This document shows, one piece after another, positions 16,638 through 24,366 of a DNA stretch of 49,296 nt (position 1 is the first letter of the stretch; each line of letters opens with the position of its first letter). The DNA is from an uncultured Haemophilus sp. (GTDB taxonomy: Bacteria > Pseudomonadota > Gammaproteobacteria > Enterobacterales > Pasteurellaceae), in contig CAJLFU010000014.1 in NCBI GenBank assembly GCA_905205995.1, forward strand, positions 1 through 49,296, written 5' to 3'. The notes below the pieces were generated by a model. It made no database searches. It was given only the letters and a program-made list of their open reading frames with translations, and was not told where the DNA came from. Position numbers and translations under genes: made by a program.

Positions 16638-17651
16638 ATGACTGATTTTATTACGATGGCACACGGAAATGGCGGTGCAACAATGCAAGAGTTGATCCGC
16701 GATTATTTTGTCGAGGCTTTTGATAACCCGATACTTTCACAAGGCGAAGATCAGGCTCGCATTGCTTTACAAGAAATGAACGCCTTGGGTGGAACATTGG
16801 CGTTTTCTACCGACAGTTTTGTCATTGATCCAATTTTTTTCCCAGGTGGTGATATCGGCAAATTGGCTGTATGTGGTACGGCTAATGATGTTGCCGTATG
16901 CGGTGCTGTACCAAAATATTTATCCTGTGGCTTTATTTTGGAAGAAGGCTTACCACTAGAAACTTTAAAAAAATTGATTCAATCGATGGCAAAAGCCTGC
17001 CATTCAGCCGGTATTCAAGTGGTAACCGGTGATACGAAAGTAGTACAAAAAGGCGCAATAGATAAAGTGTTTATCAATACGGCCGGTATTGGTGTGATTC
17101 CAAACGGACTGGACTGGGGCACACATCGTATTCAGCCAGGTGACCAGATTATCGTCAGTGGCACTTTGGGTGATCATGGCGCCACCATTTTGAATTTACG
17201 TGAAAATCTCGGTATTCAAACAGATTTATGCAGTGATTGCGCTGTTCTCGCACCGCTCATTGATTGTATTCGTCCGATTGAAGGGGTGAAAGCTGTACGC
17301 GATGCGACCCGTGGTGGTGTGAATGCGGTACTCCATGAATTTGCACAGGCTCAGAAAGTGGGGATTCAAATTGATGAAACGGTATTACCAATTCGTCAGG
17401 AAGTACGTGGTATTTGCGAATTACTCGGTTTGGATGCATTAAATTTTGCTAATGAAGGCAAATTGGTGATTGTGGCGGATAAAGAAAAAACAGCTGAAAT
17501 TCTGACCGCACTTCATAGCCATCCATTAGGTGAAAATGCGGCTGTAATCGGCGAGGTAACGACTGATGGCAAAGTTCGTGCAGTTGGTCTTTTCGGTCAA
17601 AGTCGTTTATTAGACTTACCACGCAACGAACCTTTACCACGAATCTGTTAA
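16638..17651 (+). CDS. hypE: Carbamoyl dehydratase HypE
   Basis: A 337-residue PurM-like enzyme that dehydrates the carbamoyl group on its own C-terminal cysteine to a thiocyanate, the source of the cyanide ligands. The C-terminal tail PRIC with terminal C337 is intact. N-terminal motifs MAHGNGGATMQELI and the ATP-binding DATRGGVNAVLHE are present. The start is set at 16638, not at the longer in-frame ATG at 16602 inside hypD, because MTDFITMAHGNGG is the usual beginning. A strong terminator follows. HypF, which supplies the carbamoyl group, is not in the window. Confidence 0.95.
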   Translation: MTDFITMAHGNGGATMQELIRDYFVEAFDNPILSQGEDQARIALQEMNALGGTLAFSTDSFVIDPIFFPGGDIGKLAVCGTANDVAVCGAVPKYLSCGFILEEGLPLETLKKLIQSMAKACHSAGIQVVTGDTKVVQKGAIDKVFINTAGIGVIPNGLDWGTHRIQPGDQIIVSGTLGDHGATILNLRENLGIQTDLCSDCAVLAPLIDCIRPIEGVKAVRDATRGGVNAVLHEFAQAQKVGIQIDETVLPIRQEVRGICELLGLDALNFANEGKLVIVADKEKTAEILTALHSHPLGENAAVIGEVTTDGKVRAVGLFGQSRLLDLPRNEPLPRIC

Positions 17652-17654
17652 GCA

Positions 17655-17690
17655 AAAACCGGTTTAATTTAAAATTAAACCGGTTTTAGT
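17655..17690. terminator. Bidirectional terminator after hypE
   Basis: AAAACCGGTTTAATTT (17655-17670) is fully complementary to 17672-17687 and is followed by TTTAGTTT. It closes the hyp operon. The A-run at the left end also lets it serve the convergent gene that stops at 17719. Confidence 0.88.
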
Positions 17691-17718
17691 TTGTAAATTG
17701 ATATAGAGAGAAGAGCGA

Positions 17719-18042
17719 TTATTTTTTCCAAATAACGTGGAATTCGCGATCTTCTTCTCGATGTGAAATTAAGAATTTCGCAAATACATCATCCATTTCA
17801 TCTTTCTCATTCACTAAGCCCACCCAAACTTCAGCAAAAGCATCAGGATCGATTAACACCCCAATTTCTTGTTCCCAATCATCTGCAGTTTCGACAAACT
17901 CGACCGCACCACGATCTTCAAATTGCAGATTGAATAGCATAATATCAGCGGGATCGAGATTTTCGCCTGCCATTTCTAAGAAAATATCATAAGCAAGATC
18001 AATCGCTGCATCGGGATCGAGTTTTTGAATATCAGTTGTCAT
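17719..18042 (-). CDS. dsDNA-mimic protein, HI1450/YciU family
   Basis: A 107-residue, strongly acidic protein of the UPF0263 family. It corresponds to H. influenzae HI1450, whose structure shows a surface charge pattern mimicking double-stranded DNA and which is reported to bind the histone-like protein HU. Acidic stretches such as FEDRGAVEFVETADDWEQEIG and VNEKDEMDDVF dominate. The end, HREEDREFHVIWKK, is as in HI1450. The frame is open 19 codons further upstream, but the start at 18042 is chosen because MTTDIQKLDPD is the family N-terminus and AAGGAAAACCC precedes it. The cellular role of the family is not firmly established. Confidence 0.88.
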   Translation of the reverse strand: MTTDIQKLDPDAAIDLAYDIFLEMAGENLDPADIMLFNLQFEDRGAVEFVETADDWEQEIGVLIDPDAFAEVWVGLVNEKDEMDDVFAKFLISHREEDREFHVIWKK

Positions 18043-18100
18043 TGGGTTTTCCTTCATCAAGTCAATTGCGCGTATGATACCGCAAGAAACAGAAAACAAA

Positions 18101-18137
18101 AAGTGCGGTCAAATCATCGTTGTTTTTTGACTGCACT
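18101..18137 (-). terminator. Terminator of ppc built from an uptake-signal inverted pair
   Basis: On the minus strand, AAGTGCAGTCAAA (a one-base-degenerate uptake signal) pairs with TTTGACCGCACTT (18097-18109 region) and a T-run follows. It lies 19 bases after the ppc stop and just upstream of the HI1450-like gene. Confidence 0.75.
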
Positions 18138-18155
18138 TATTTTTAGTTGCCGTAA

Positions 18156-20795
18156 CTAGCCGGTATTTCGCATACCTGCGGCAATACCTGTGATGGTAAT
18201 CATCAAGGCTTGTTCGACATCAGGGCTTGGGTTTTCAGGCGATTCACGGAAACGACGGAGCAATTCCACTTGAAGGAGATTGAGCGGATCTGTATAAACA
18301 TTACGTAATGCAATAGAATCTGCGATCCACGGCAAGTCCGCCATTAATTCATCTTTGTGAGAAAGCGAAAGCACGGTTTTAATATCCGCATTGAGTTGGT
18401 TACGTAGATTCTCACCTAAGTACCAAAGTTCTTTTTTCACTAAGTTATGATCATATTGTTCAGAAAGCCAAGTATCGGTTTTACTGAACACCATTTCTAA
18501 CATGCCCACACGAGTCGAGAAGAATGGCCACGCTTTACACATTTCTTCAATAATATGACCTTTGCCTTCATCTACAATTTTTTGAATTGCCGCCCCCGCA
18601 CCCAGCCATGCCGGTAGCATTAAGCGGTTTTGCATCCAAGCAAAAATCCATGGAATGGCACGTAAGCTTTCTACGCCACCATTTGGATTACGTTTTGCAG
18701 GACGAGAGCCGAGTGGCAGTTTAGACAGCTCTTGTTCCGGTGTAGCACTACGGAAATAAGGCACGAAGTCTTTATCACCACGAACAACACTACGGTAAAT
18801 GTCACATGAAGTAGCGGAAAGTTCATCCATCACAGCACGCCATTCTATTTTTGGTTCTGGCGGTGGAAGTAAGTTTGCTTCTAAAATTGCACTCGCGTAA
18901 AGATCAAAGGTTTCAACTGCGACTTCAGGTAAACCAAGTTTAAAGCGGATCATTTCCCCTTGTTCAGTCACACGTAAACCATTTTTGAGTGAACGTGGAG
19001 GCTGAGAAAGTAATGCTGCATGTGCGGGTGCGCCACCACGACCAATCGTACCGCCACGGCCATGGAATAAAGTGAGTTCAATACCCAGTTCTTCGGTTAA
19101 ATTGACTAATGCTTCTTGTGCACGATACTGTGCCCATGAAGCAGCCATCATTCCCGCATCTTTAGCTGAATCAGAATAACCAATCATCACCATTTGGTGA
19201 TTGTTAATCACGCCACGATACCAACCAATATTAAACAATTGACGCATGACACCTTCAGAGGCATCTAAGTCATCTAAGGTTTCAAAAAGTGGCACGACAG
19301 GAATGTGATAAGGCACGCCCGCTTCTTTTAATAATAAATGCACGGCGAGTACATCAGAGGCACTTCTTGCCATGGAAATAATATAGCAAGCAATTACGCC
19401 TTGTTTTTGTTGGGCAATGACTTTACAAGTCTCTAAAATTTCCAGGGTTTCTGCAGATGGCTCCCAATGGGTTGGAATTAATGGACGGCGAGAGTTTAAT
19501 TCACGCACTAAGAAAGATTGTTTTTCTGCTTCGCTCCATTGTGCATAATCACCAATGCCAAGATAACGGGTGATTTCAGCAATCGCATCTGTATGACGCG
19601 TACTTTCTTGACGGATATCCATTTGTGAAAGCGTGACACCAAAACAGCGAATGCGATGCAAAATATCTAATAAAGATCCATTGGCAATAATCCGCATGCC
19701 GCATGCCATCAATGATTGATAGCAATCATAGAGTGGTTCCCAAAGTTGATTATCATCCATGATGATATCCGCTTGGCTTACGCGTGGTGGACGATTTGCC
19801 ATGCAATCTTCAAAGTAATCAAGGGTGGCGATAAGTTTTGTGCGAAGTTCTTTGACCACAAAACGATAAGGCTCTAAATGTTCACCATATTTTGCGGTAA
19901 ATTCTGGCGTGCATTTCACCATGGATAATTCATCGGCAAGGGATTTGATGTCATTTAAGAATAAATCTGCCGCTTTCCAACGAGCAAGATAGAGGACTTG
20001 TTGAGTAATTTTTGAAGTAACAAATGGGTTACCATCACGGTCACCACCCATCCAAGAAGAAATTCTGACAGGACGTAAGCCCACAGGTAAATCGTAGCCT
20101 AAGAATTCACGAGCGTGTTCATTTAGTTGACGTAAGAATTCCGGTACTCCTTGCCATAAGCTATTCTCAATCATGGCAAAGCCCCATTTTGCTTCATCGA
20201 ATGGGGTAGGGCGAACAGTACGGATTTCATTGGTATGCCAAGCTTCAGCAATTAAACGAAGTAGCAAGCGTTCAATAATGCCGCGTTCTTTCGGTGTTAA
20301 ATCATCGTGCTCTAATTTGCTTAAGCATTTATTGATCTCAACGTGTTTATGGACTAAAGAACGACGTGTGGTTTCGGTTGGGTGAGCCGTTAATACAAGC
20401 TCAATAAGCAAGTTTTCAACGGTTTTGTAAACCTCTTCTTTTGAGGCATTTTGTGCTTTTAAACGTTGAAATAAAGCACTTAATGAACGATTAGAAGATT
20501 GTAAATCTTTATGTTGGCGAGAGACTGTTTGGTATTGTTCAGCGATATTCGTCAGATTAAGAAAATGGCTGAATGCACGCGCAACTGGAATAATGTTTTC
20601 GTTAGAAATGGTGGAAAGGGTATCCAACAATGTTTTACGTGCTTGGCTATCGCCCGCTCGAGATTGTTTGGACAATTGGCGAACATTTTCAATCAAGGTG
20701 AGAATGTCTTCGCCTTGTGCATCATTAATGGTTTCTCCAAGAAAACGCCCTAACATATTAATATTATGGCGGAGAGTGCGATACTCATCAGTCAT
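18156..20795 (-). CDS. ppc: Phosphoenolpyruvate carboxylase
   Basis: An 879-residue cytoplasmic enzyme that carboxylates phosphoenolpyruvate to oxaloacetate, replenishing the C4 intermediates used in the reductive branch to fumarate. Catalytic motifs are the histidine block LTAHPTETTRRS (near residue 135), the GYSDSAKDAG block (near residue 540) and the glycine-rich HGRGGTIGRGG loop (near residue 575). The protein ends in the conserved MRNTG. Its length equals that of the H. influenzae enzyme. The start MTDEYRTLRHN has a GGAG ribosome site. A promoter is predicted at 20838-20866. It is monocistronic, with a terminator on each side. Confidence 0.97.
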   Translation of the reverse strand: MTDEYRTLRHNINMLGRFLGETINDAQGEDILTLIENVRQLSKQSRAGDSQARKTLLDTLSTISNENIIPVARAFSHFLNLTNIAEQYQTVSRQHKDLQSSNRSLSALFQRLKAQNASKEEVYKTVENLLIELVLTAHPTETTRRSLVHKHVEINKCLSKLEHDDLTPKERGIIERLLLRLIAEAWHTNEIRTVRPTPFDEAKWGFAMIENSLWQGVPEFLRQLNEHAREFLGYDLPVGLRPVRISSWMGGDRDGNPFVTSKITQQVLYLARWKAADLFLNDIKSLADELSMVKCTPEFTAKYGEHLEPYRFVVKELRTKLIATLDYFEDCMANRPPRVSQADIIMDDNQLWEPLYDCYQSLMACGMRIIANGSLLDILHRIRCFGVTLSQMDIRQESTRHTDAIAEITRYLGIGDYAQWSEAEKQSFLVRELNSRRPLIPTHWEPSAETLEILETCKVIAQQKQGVIACYIISMARSASDVLAVHLLLKEAGVPYHIPVVPLFETLDDLDASEGVMRQLFNIGWYRGVINNHQMVMIGYSDSAKDAGMMAASWAQYRAQEALVNLTEELGIELTLFHGRGGTIGRGGAPAHAALLSQPPRSLKNGLRVTEQGEMIRFKLGLPEVAVETFDLYASAILEANLLPPPEPKIEWRAVMDELSATSCDIYRSVVRGDKDFVPYFRSATPEQELSKLPLGSRPAKRNPNGGVESLRAIPWIFAWMQNRLMLPAWLGAGAAIQKIVDEGKGHIIEEMCKAWPFFSTRVGMLEMVFSKTDTWLSEQYDHNLVKKELWYLGENLRNQLNADIKTVLSLSHKDELMADLPWIADSIALRNVYTDPLNLLQVELLRRFRESPENPSPDVEQALMITITGIAAGMRNTG

Positions 20796-20837
20796 ATGAA
20801 CTCCGATAAAGAAAAAATAAAATCAAATCAGGAGAGA

Positions 20838-20866
20838 TATAACCAAAAATATGTATCGGAATCAAA
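20838..20866 (-). promoter_or_regulatory. Predicted ppc promoter
   Basis: On the minus strand, TTGATT (20861-20866) and TTATAT (20838-20843) are separated by 17 bases, about 43 bases before the ppc ATG. The fit to sigma-70 is reasonable, but no regulator site is evident. Confidence 0.55.
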
Positions 20867-20913
20867 TGCTATACGTCGAAAACTTGTATTAAATCAAAAA
20901 AGCTGAAAATAAG

Positions 20914-20958
20914 TAAAAAAAAGACCGCACTTTTTTAGATAAAATTTAAAGTGCGGTC
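20914..20958 (-). terminator. purR terminator formed by two inverted uptake signals
   Basis: GACCGCACTTT and AAAGTGCGGTC (20923-20958) are perfectly complementary. On the minus strand they are followed by a run of T (20914-20922). The two 9-base uptake cores are at 20924-20932 and 20949-20957. The hairpin starts 15 bases after the purR stop. Confidence 0.88.
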
Positions 20959-20972
20959 AAAAAATTTAATGT

Positions 20973-21983
20973 TTATTCAAGTGTACGAACTGATTTTCGT
21001 AGTACCAATTCTGGATGGATCGCAATACGATGTTTTTCGTGGCTGTCGTTATCTTTATTGGCGATACGTTCAAATAACAGATTAACCGCTTGTGCACCTA
21101 AACGTGATTTAGATTGGTGAATCGTTGTGAGTGGCGGTGCATAGAAACGTGATGAGTGAATATTGTCATAGCCAATAATCGAAATATCATCAGGCACGCG
21201 CAAGCCTTTTTCCGTAATTGCGGAAATTGCACCTAATGCCATCACGTCATTACAGCAGAAGACAGCAGTAGGTAGGCTGTCTTGTGAAAGGATCTTGTTC
21301 ATGCACTCGTAACCGTCTTCTGGCTCAAAGAAGCCTTCCATAATCCAATTTTCATGAATTGGCAGATTGGCTTCATTCATGGCTTTCACAAAACCTTCAT
21401 AACGTGTTTTTGCGGTAGTTTTATCCAATTCCCCCGCAATAAGACCAATGGCTTTATGACCACAATCAATTAAGTGCTTAGTCGCAATATAACCGCCCGT
21501 AAAGCTGTTATCTTCAATGATATCGGTATCAACATTAGGGCCCCAATCCATCACCACCATTGGTACGGAAGAGAAACCTGAAAGCACATCAAGTGAATGT
21601 TGCGTATATTCAGAACACATCACCAATAAACCATCAACACGTTTTTTGGCGAGCATTTCGACGTGATTTTTAATTTTTTCAGGATCATTTTGTGTATTAC
21701 ACAAAAAAAGTGAATAACCTTGGCGATAACAATGATCTTCAACGGCATGAATGATTTCAGCAAAATAAGGGGATTCACTGGTGGTAACAATCATCCCAAT
21801 GGACTTTGTCGTGTTGACTTTCAAACTCCGAGCAACAGCACTTGGTGAGTATTTCAAGCTTTTAATGGCTTGCATCACCGCCTCTTCAGTTTCTTTTGCT
21901 ACAAAACGGGTTTTATTAATTACATGGGAAACTGTGGTGGTAGAAACACCAGCCATCTTCGCGACATCTTTAATTGTTGCCAT
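20973..21983 (-). CDS. purR: Purine repressor PurR
   Basis: A 336-residue LacI-family repressor that binds hypoxanthine or guanine and shuts down purine biosynthesis genes. The N-terminal helix-turn-helix MATIKDVAKMAGVSTTTVSHVIN and hinge segment SPSAVARSLKV match PurR closely, followed by a periplasmic-binding-protein-like ligand domain. It has the same length as the H. influenzae protein. It is divergent from a YnhF-like small gene, an arrangement I recall also near E. coli purR. I found no clear PurR operator (ACGCAAACGTTTTC-like) in its own upstream region. Confidence 0.93.
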   Translation of the reverse strand: MATIKDVAKMAGVSTTTVSHVINKTRFVAKETEEAVMQAIKSLKYSPSAVARSLKVNTTKSIGMIVTTSESPYFAEIIHAVEDHCYRQGYSLFLCNTQNDPEKIKNHVEMLAKKRVDGLLVMCSEYTQHSLDVLSGFSSVPMVVMDWGPNVDTDIIEDNSFTGGYIATKHLIDCGHKAIGLIAGELDKTTAKTRYEGFVKAMNEANLPIHENWIMEGFFEPEDGYECMNKILSQDSLPTAVFCCNDVMALGAISAITEKGLRVPDDISIIGYDNIHSSRFYAPPLTTIHQSKSRLGAQAVNLLFERIANKDNDSHEKHRIAIHPELVLRKSVRTLE

Positions 21984-22009
21984 AATTTTGCCTCTAGAGA
22001 ATTTTTCCC

Positions 22010-22038
22010 ATTATAAAGACTGTCACCAAATAGGTTAA
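22010..22038 (-). promoter_or_regulatory. Predicted purR promoter
   Basis: On the minus strand, TTAACC (22033-22038) and TATAAT (22010-22015) are separated by 17 bases, about 27 bases before the purR ATG. The -10 is a consensus match. Confidence 0.6.
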
Positions 22039-22056
22039 GCAAATTATAAAAAATTT

Positions 22057-22084
22057 TTGAAAAAACGTACTTTATTGTTAGAAT
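22057..22084 (+). promoter_or_regulatory. Predicted promoter of the ynhF-like gene
   Basis: TTGAAA (22057-22062) and TAGAAT (22079-22084) are separated by 16 bases. Transcription would start near 22091, about 28 bases before the small ATG. The element is divergent from the purR promoter, with their -35 boxes about 19 bases apart. Confidence 0.6.
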
Positions 22085-22118
22085 GGGCTATCTTTAACTA
22101 AATAAGTGGGAAATTAAA

Positions 22119-22199
22119 ATGAGTGATTTTGGTTATGCAATGTTAGCTGTAGTACTTTCTTTAAGTGTTGTTGTGGGTTTAGCGACTGCAATTTTCTAA
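22119..22199 (+). CDS. ynhF: YnhF-like 26-residue membrane peptide
   Basis: A tiny gene encoding MSDFGYAMLAVVLSLSVVVG followed by LATAIF. After a short polar start the whole peptide is one hydrophobic helix. It resembles E. coli YnhF (29 aa, MSTDLKFSLVTT...) in size, in its start and in the pattern of a single helix rich in valine, leucine and glycine with an Ala-Thr-Ala-like end. E. coli ynhF is, as I recall, also next to purR. The gene has its own promoter and terminator and a purine-rich stretch (GTGGGAAATTAAA) before its ATG, so it looks like a complete small transcription unit. Its function is unknown; in E. coli it is a membrane-associated stress-related small protein. Confidence 0.68.
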   Translation: MSDFGYAMLAVVLSLSVVVGLATAIF

Positions 22200-22234
22200 T
22201 TGAAAGAAATAACATACTAATCCATTTAAAATAG

Positions 22235-22270
22235 ACCGCGCTTTAAGCATTTAAAGTGCGGTTATTTTTT
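22235..22270 (+). terminator. Terminator after the ynhF-like gene
   Basis: ACCGCGCTTTAA (22235-22246) pairs over 12 positions, one a G-U, with TTAAAGTGCGGT (22251-22262) around a GCAT loop. ATTTTTTT follows. The right arm is an exact uptake signal and the left arm is a one-base variant. Confidence 0.85.
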
Positions 22271-22387
22271 TAAGGATTTTTAAAGTCGTATTAAAAGCCA
22301 TGCCATTGGCCTATTTCTTTAGTATAATTTGCAACTATTTCCGTTTGTTGTAATCAAAATACTGCAAAACCCAAAATTGAGATAATT

Positions 22388-23158
22388 ATGAATAAATATT
22401 TGATTTCACTAGATAAAGATATTCAGCGTCGTGAGCTGTTTTTTGCTCAACCTGATACCGCTGATTTTGCTGTATTTTCAGCCATTAATACCATGCAAAA
22501 AGAATGGGAAGAATTAGCTGAAGTATTCAATCCAACGAAGTTTGAACAGCATTATGGACGCAACGTCACAAAAGGCGAAATTGGTTGTACATTAAGCCAT
22601 TTATCGGTTTATCGCCAGATCGTAGAAGATCAAAATGTGACGGAAAATGACTATGCTTTGGTCTGTGAAGATGATGCGTTGTTCAATTCAAATTTATCAC
22701 CAAAAACGATCGCACTTTTAACCGAAAAATGTGATGCAGATATCGTATTAATCGGGCAATCAAAAATTGCGGAATTTGATGATGTGGAATTGGAAATTAA
22801 TTATCCAACCACCTTTTCATTCTTACGTCAAACAGTGGGTGATGTCACCGTGGCTTACCCATATAAAAGTTATTTTGCGGGCACGGTAGCATACTTAATT
22901 AAAAAATCAGCGGCACGTGCATTTTTAAAACAACTTGAACAAGAAAAACCGTTTTGGCTTGCTGATGATTTCTTGCTATTTGAAACCCAATTCCAGATTA
23001 ATAACAATGTGGTTCGTCCGCTGGTGGCGATTGAAAATCCACAGTTAGTGAGTAATTTGGAAGCGATTCGCGGTTCAAAATCCAATAACTTAGTGAAGAA
23101 ATTAATTAAATATCCGCTCAAAAAAATCTTAGCGGTGAAAAAGAATTTAGGAAAATAA
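22388..23158 (+). CDS. lpsA: Lipooligosaccharide GT25 glycosyltransferase, LpsA-like
   Basis: A 256-residue family 25 glycosyltransferase. Such enzymes transfer a hexose onto the lipooligosaccharide in the cytoplasm. The start MNKYLISLDKDIQRRELFF is the usual beginning of Haemophilus LpsA (HI0765 type), which extends the third heptose of the inner core. GEIGCTLSHLSVYRQIV and the acidic CEDDALF motif (near residue 98) are the family signatures, and FAGTVAYLIKKSAA is a later conserved block. No tetranucleotide repeat that could cause phase variation is present at the 5' end, unlike lex2 or lic genes. It may be the first gene of a glycan cluster: the next gene begins 8 bases later. The exact acceptor and sugar cannot be read from the sequence. 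Confidence 0.8.
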   Translation: MNKYLISLDKDIQRRELFFAQPDTADFAVFSAINTMQKEWEELAEVFNPTKFEQHYGRNVTKGEIGCTLSHLSVYRQIVEDQNVTENDYALVCEDDALFNSNLSPKTIALLTEKCDADIVLIGQSKIAEFDDVELEINYPTTFSFLRQTVGDVTVAYPYKSYFAGTVAYLIKKSAARAFLKQLEQEKPFWLADDFLLFETQFQINNNVVRPLVAIENPQLVSNLEAIRGSKSNNLVKKLIKYPLKKILAVKKNLGK

Positions 23159-23166
23159 TGTAAAAA

Positions 23167-24366
23167 ATGACCGCACTTTTTAACCTTTTTTATCTTTACG
23201 ATCCTTGGCTGTTCCATGTCGTACGAATGTCATTCGTCGCCGGCTTGGCTGCATTGGTTGTTTTGGCGTATCAGTACATTAAAAAGCAGAAACCGCAAGG
23301 CATCATTCTGCCTTTAGACAGTCTTGCTGTTTTAGGCGGATTAATTGTTTTCAGTGTGATTCCGTTATTGCTTAATGGCACAAAAGATCTTTCTGTTATC
23401 ACCATGTATGTGAAGGAATTGATTTTATTCCTCTTAGGCGTGGGACTGTATAATGCGTTTTATGCCAACGCAAACGGACAACAACGAGTCGTGCGAGATT
23501 TGCAAATTGGTGTTGTGGTGCAATTTGTAGCAGGCATCATTGGCTTGCTCGGCGCATCATTTATGATCGATTTCTTGCTTTCGACCAATGCGGTGTTACC
23601 CGCACGTTTTTATGGCTCAGAGCAGGAATATCGCTTATATAACATCACTGCAACCGCCTTTTTCCAACTGAGTTTATTCTATTTAATGCTGTTGCATTTC
23701 TTACTGGCTTACAACGCTAAACATAATACACTTCCAAGTATTTTAGTGTTTTTTATGCTATGTATCGGATTAATTTCAGGGCGTACATTCCTTCTGTTAT
23801 CGGTTGTGAGCATTTTAGTGTATTTCAAATGGCGTTATGTTCCATCACTCATTGCATTTGCTATTTTGGTATTGTTATTGGCGTATTTCTTACCAGAAAA
23901 TCCTTATGTGGCACATGCTTTAGAACCCTTGATTAATTTATTGCACGGTGCAGGATTTGTCAGTTCGTCAACAGATACGTTGATGAAAAACCACCTGTTC
24001 ATGCCAACGCTTAAACAGTTTATTTATGGCGATGGCATGTATATGACAGGGCAGTTGGAAGTCGGCCGTTATTATGGTCATACAGATTCAGGTTTCTTAC
24101 GTCAGATTCTTTATGGTGGCGTGTCTTATGCCTTAGTGTGTTTTGCCGTGACATTTTATTTTGTGCGCAAAGTCGCCTTAAATTGGTTTGATGGTAGCTG
24201 GAAATTTATCCTTTCTGCCTTTGTGATTTTGGCATTTTGTAACATCAAAGCAGACACCTTTGCTTTCCCTGGCATTATGTTCGTGATGTTGATGTTCTTA
24301 TCGCTTTTTGGCACTCACGGTAAACAGCTTATTTTATTTAAACAAAAGGAGCCGAAAGATGTTTAG
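23167..24366 (+). CDS. O-antigen ligase/polymerase-like membrane protein
   Basis: A 399-residue polytopic membrane protein with about ten to eleven hydrophobic helices. A larger loop lies between about residues 260 and 315, containing GDGMYMTGQLEVGRYYGHTDSGFLRQILYGG. A periplasmic loop with His/Asp/Gly (GHTDSG) followed by more helices is typical of the WaaL/Wzy (O-antigen ligase) fold. It probably joins or polymerises glycan units at the outer face of the inner membrane. An uptake signal occupies codons 2-4 (23170-23178), so the start codon sits beside it. The Shine-Dalgarno site is weak (AGGAAA, distant). It overlaps the next gene by eight bases. Ligase and polymerase cannot be told apart here. 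Confidence 0.72.
   Translation: MTALFNLFYLYDPWLFHVVRMSFVAGLAALVVLAYQYIKKQKPQGIILPLDSLAVLGGLIVFSVIPLLLNGTKDLSVITMYVKELILFLLGVGLYNAFYANANGQQRVVRDLQIGVVVQFVAGIIGLLGASFMIDFLLSTNAVLPARFYGSEQEYRLYNITATAFFQLSLFYLMLLHFLLAYNAKHNTLPSILVFFMLCIGLISGRTFLLLSVVSILVYFKWRYVPSLIAFAILVLLLAYFLPENPYVAHALEPLINLLHGAGFVSSSTDTLMKNHLFMPTLKQFIYGDGMYMTGQLEVGRYYGHTDSGFLRQILYGGVSYALVCFAVTFYFVRKVALNWFDGSWKFILSAFVILAFCNIKADTFAFPGIMFVMLMFLSLFGTHGKQLILFKQKEPKDV

Noticed and set aside
21984..22118. A PurR operator between purR and the ynhF-like gene
   Set aside because: No ACGCAAACGTTTTC-like palindrome was found in the interval.
22388..22450. Phase-variable tetranucleotide repeats at the lpsA-like gene
   Set aside because: No tandem repeat occurs at or before the start, so simple slippage control is not supported.
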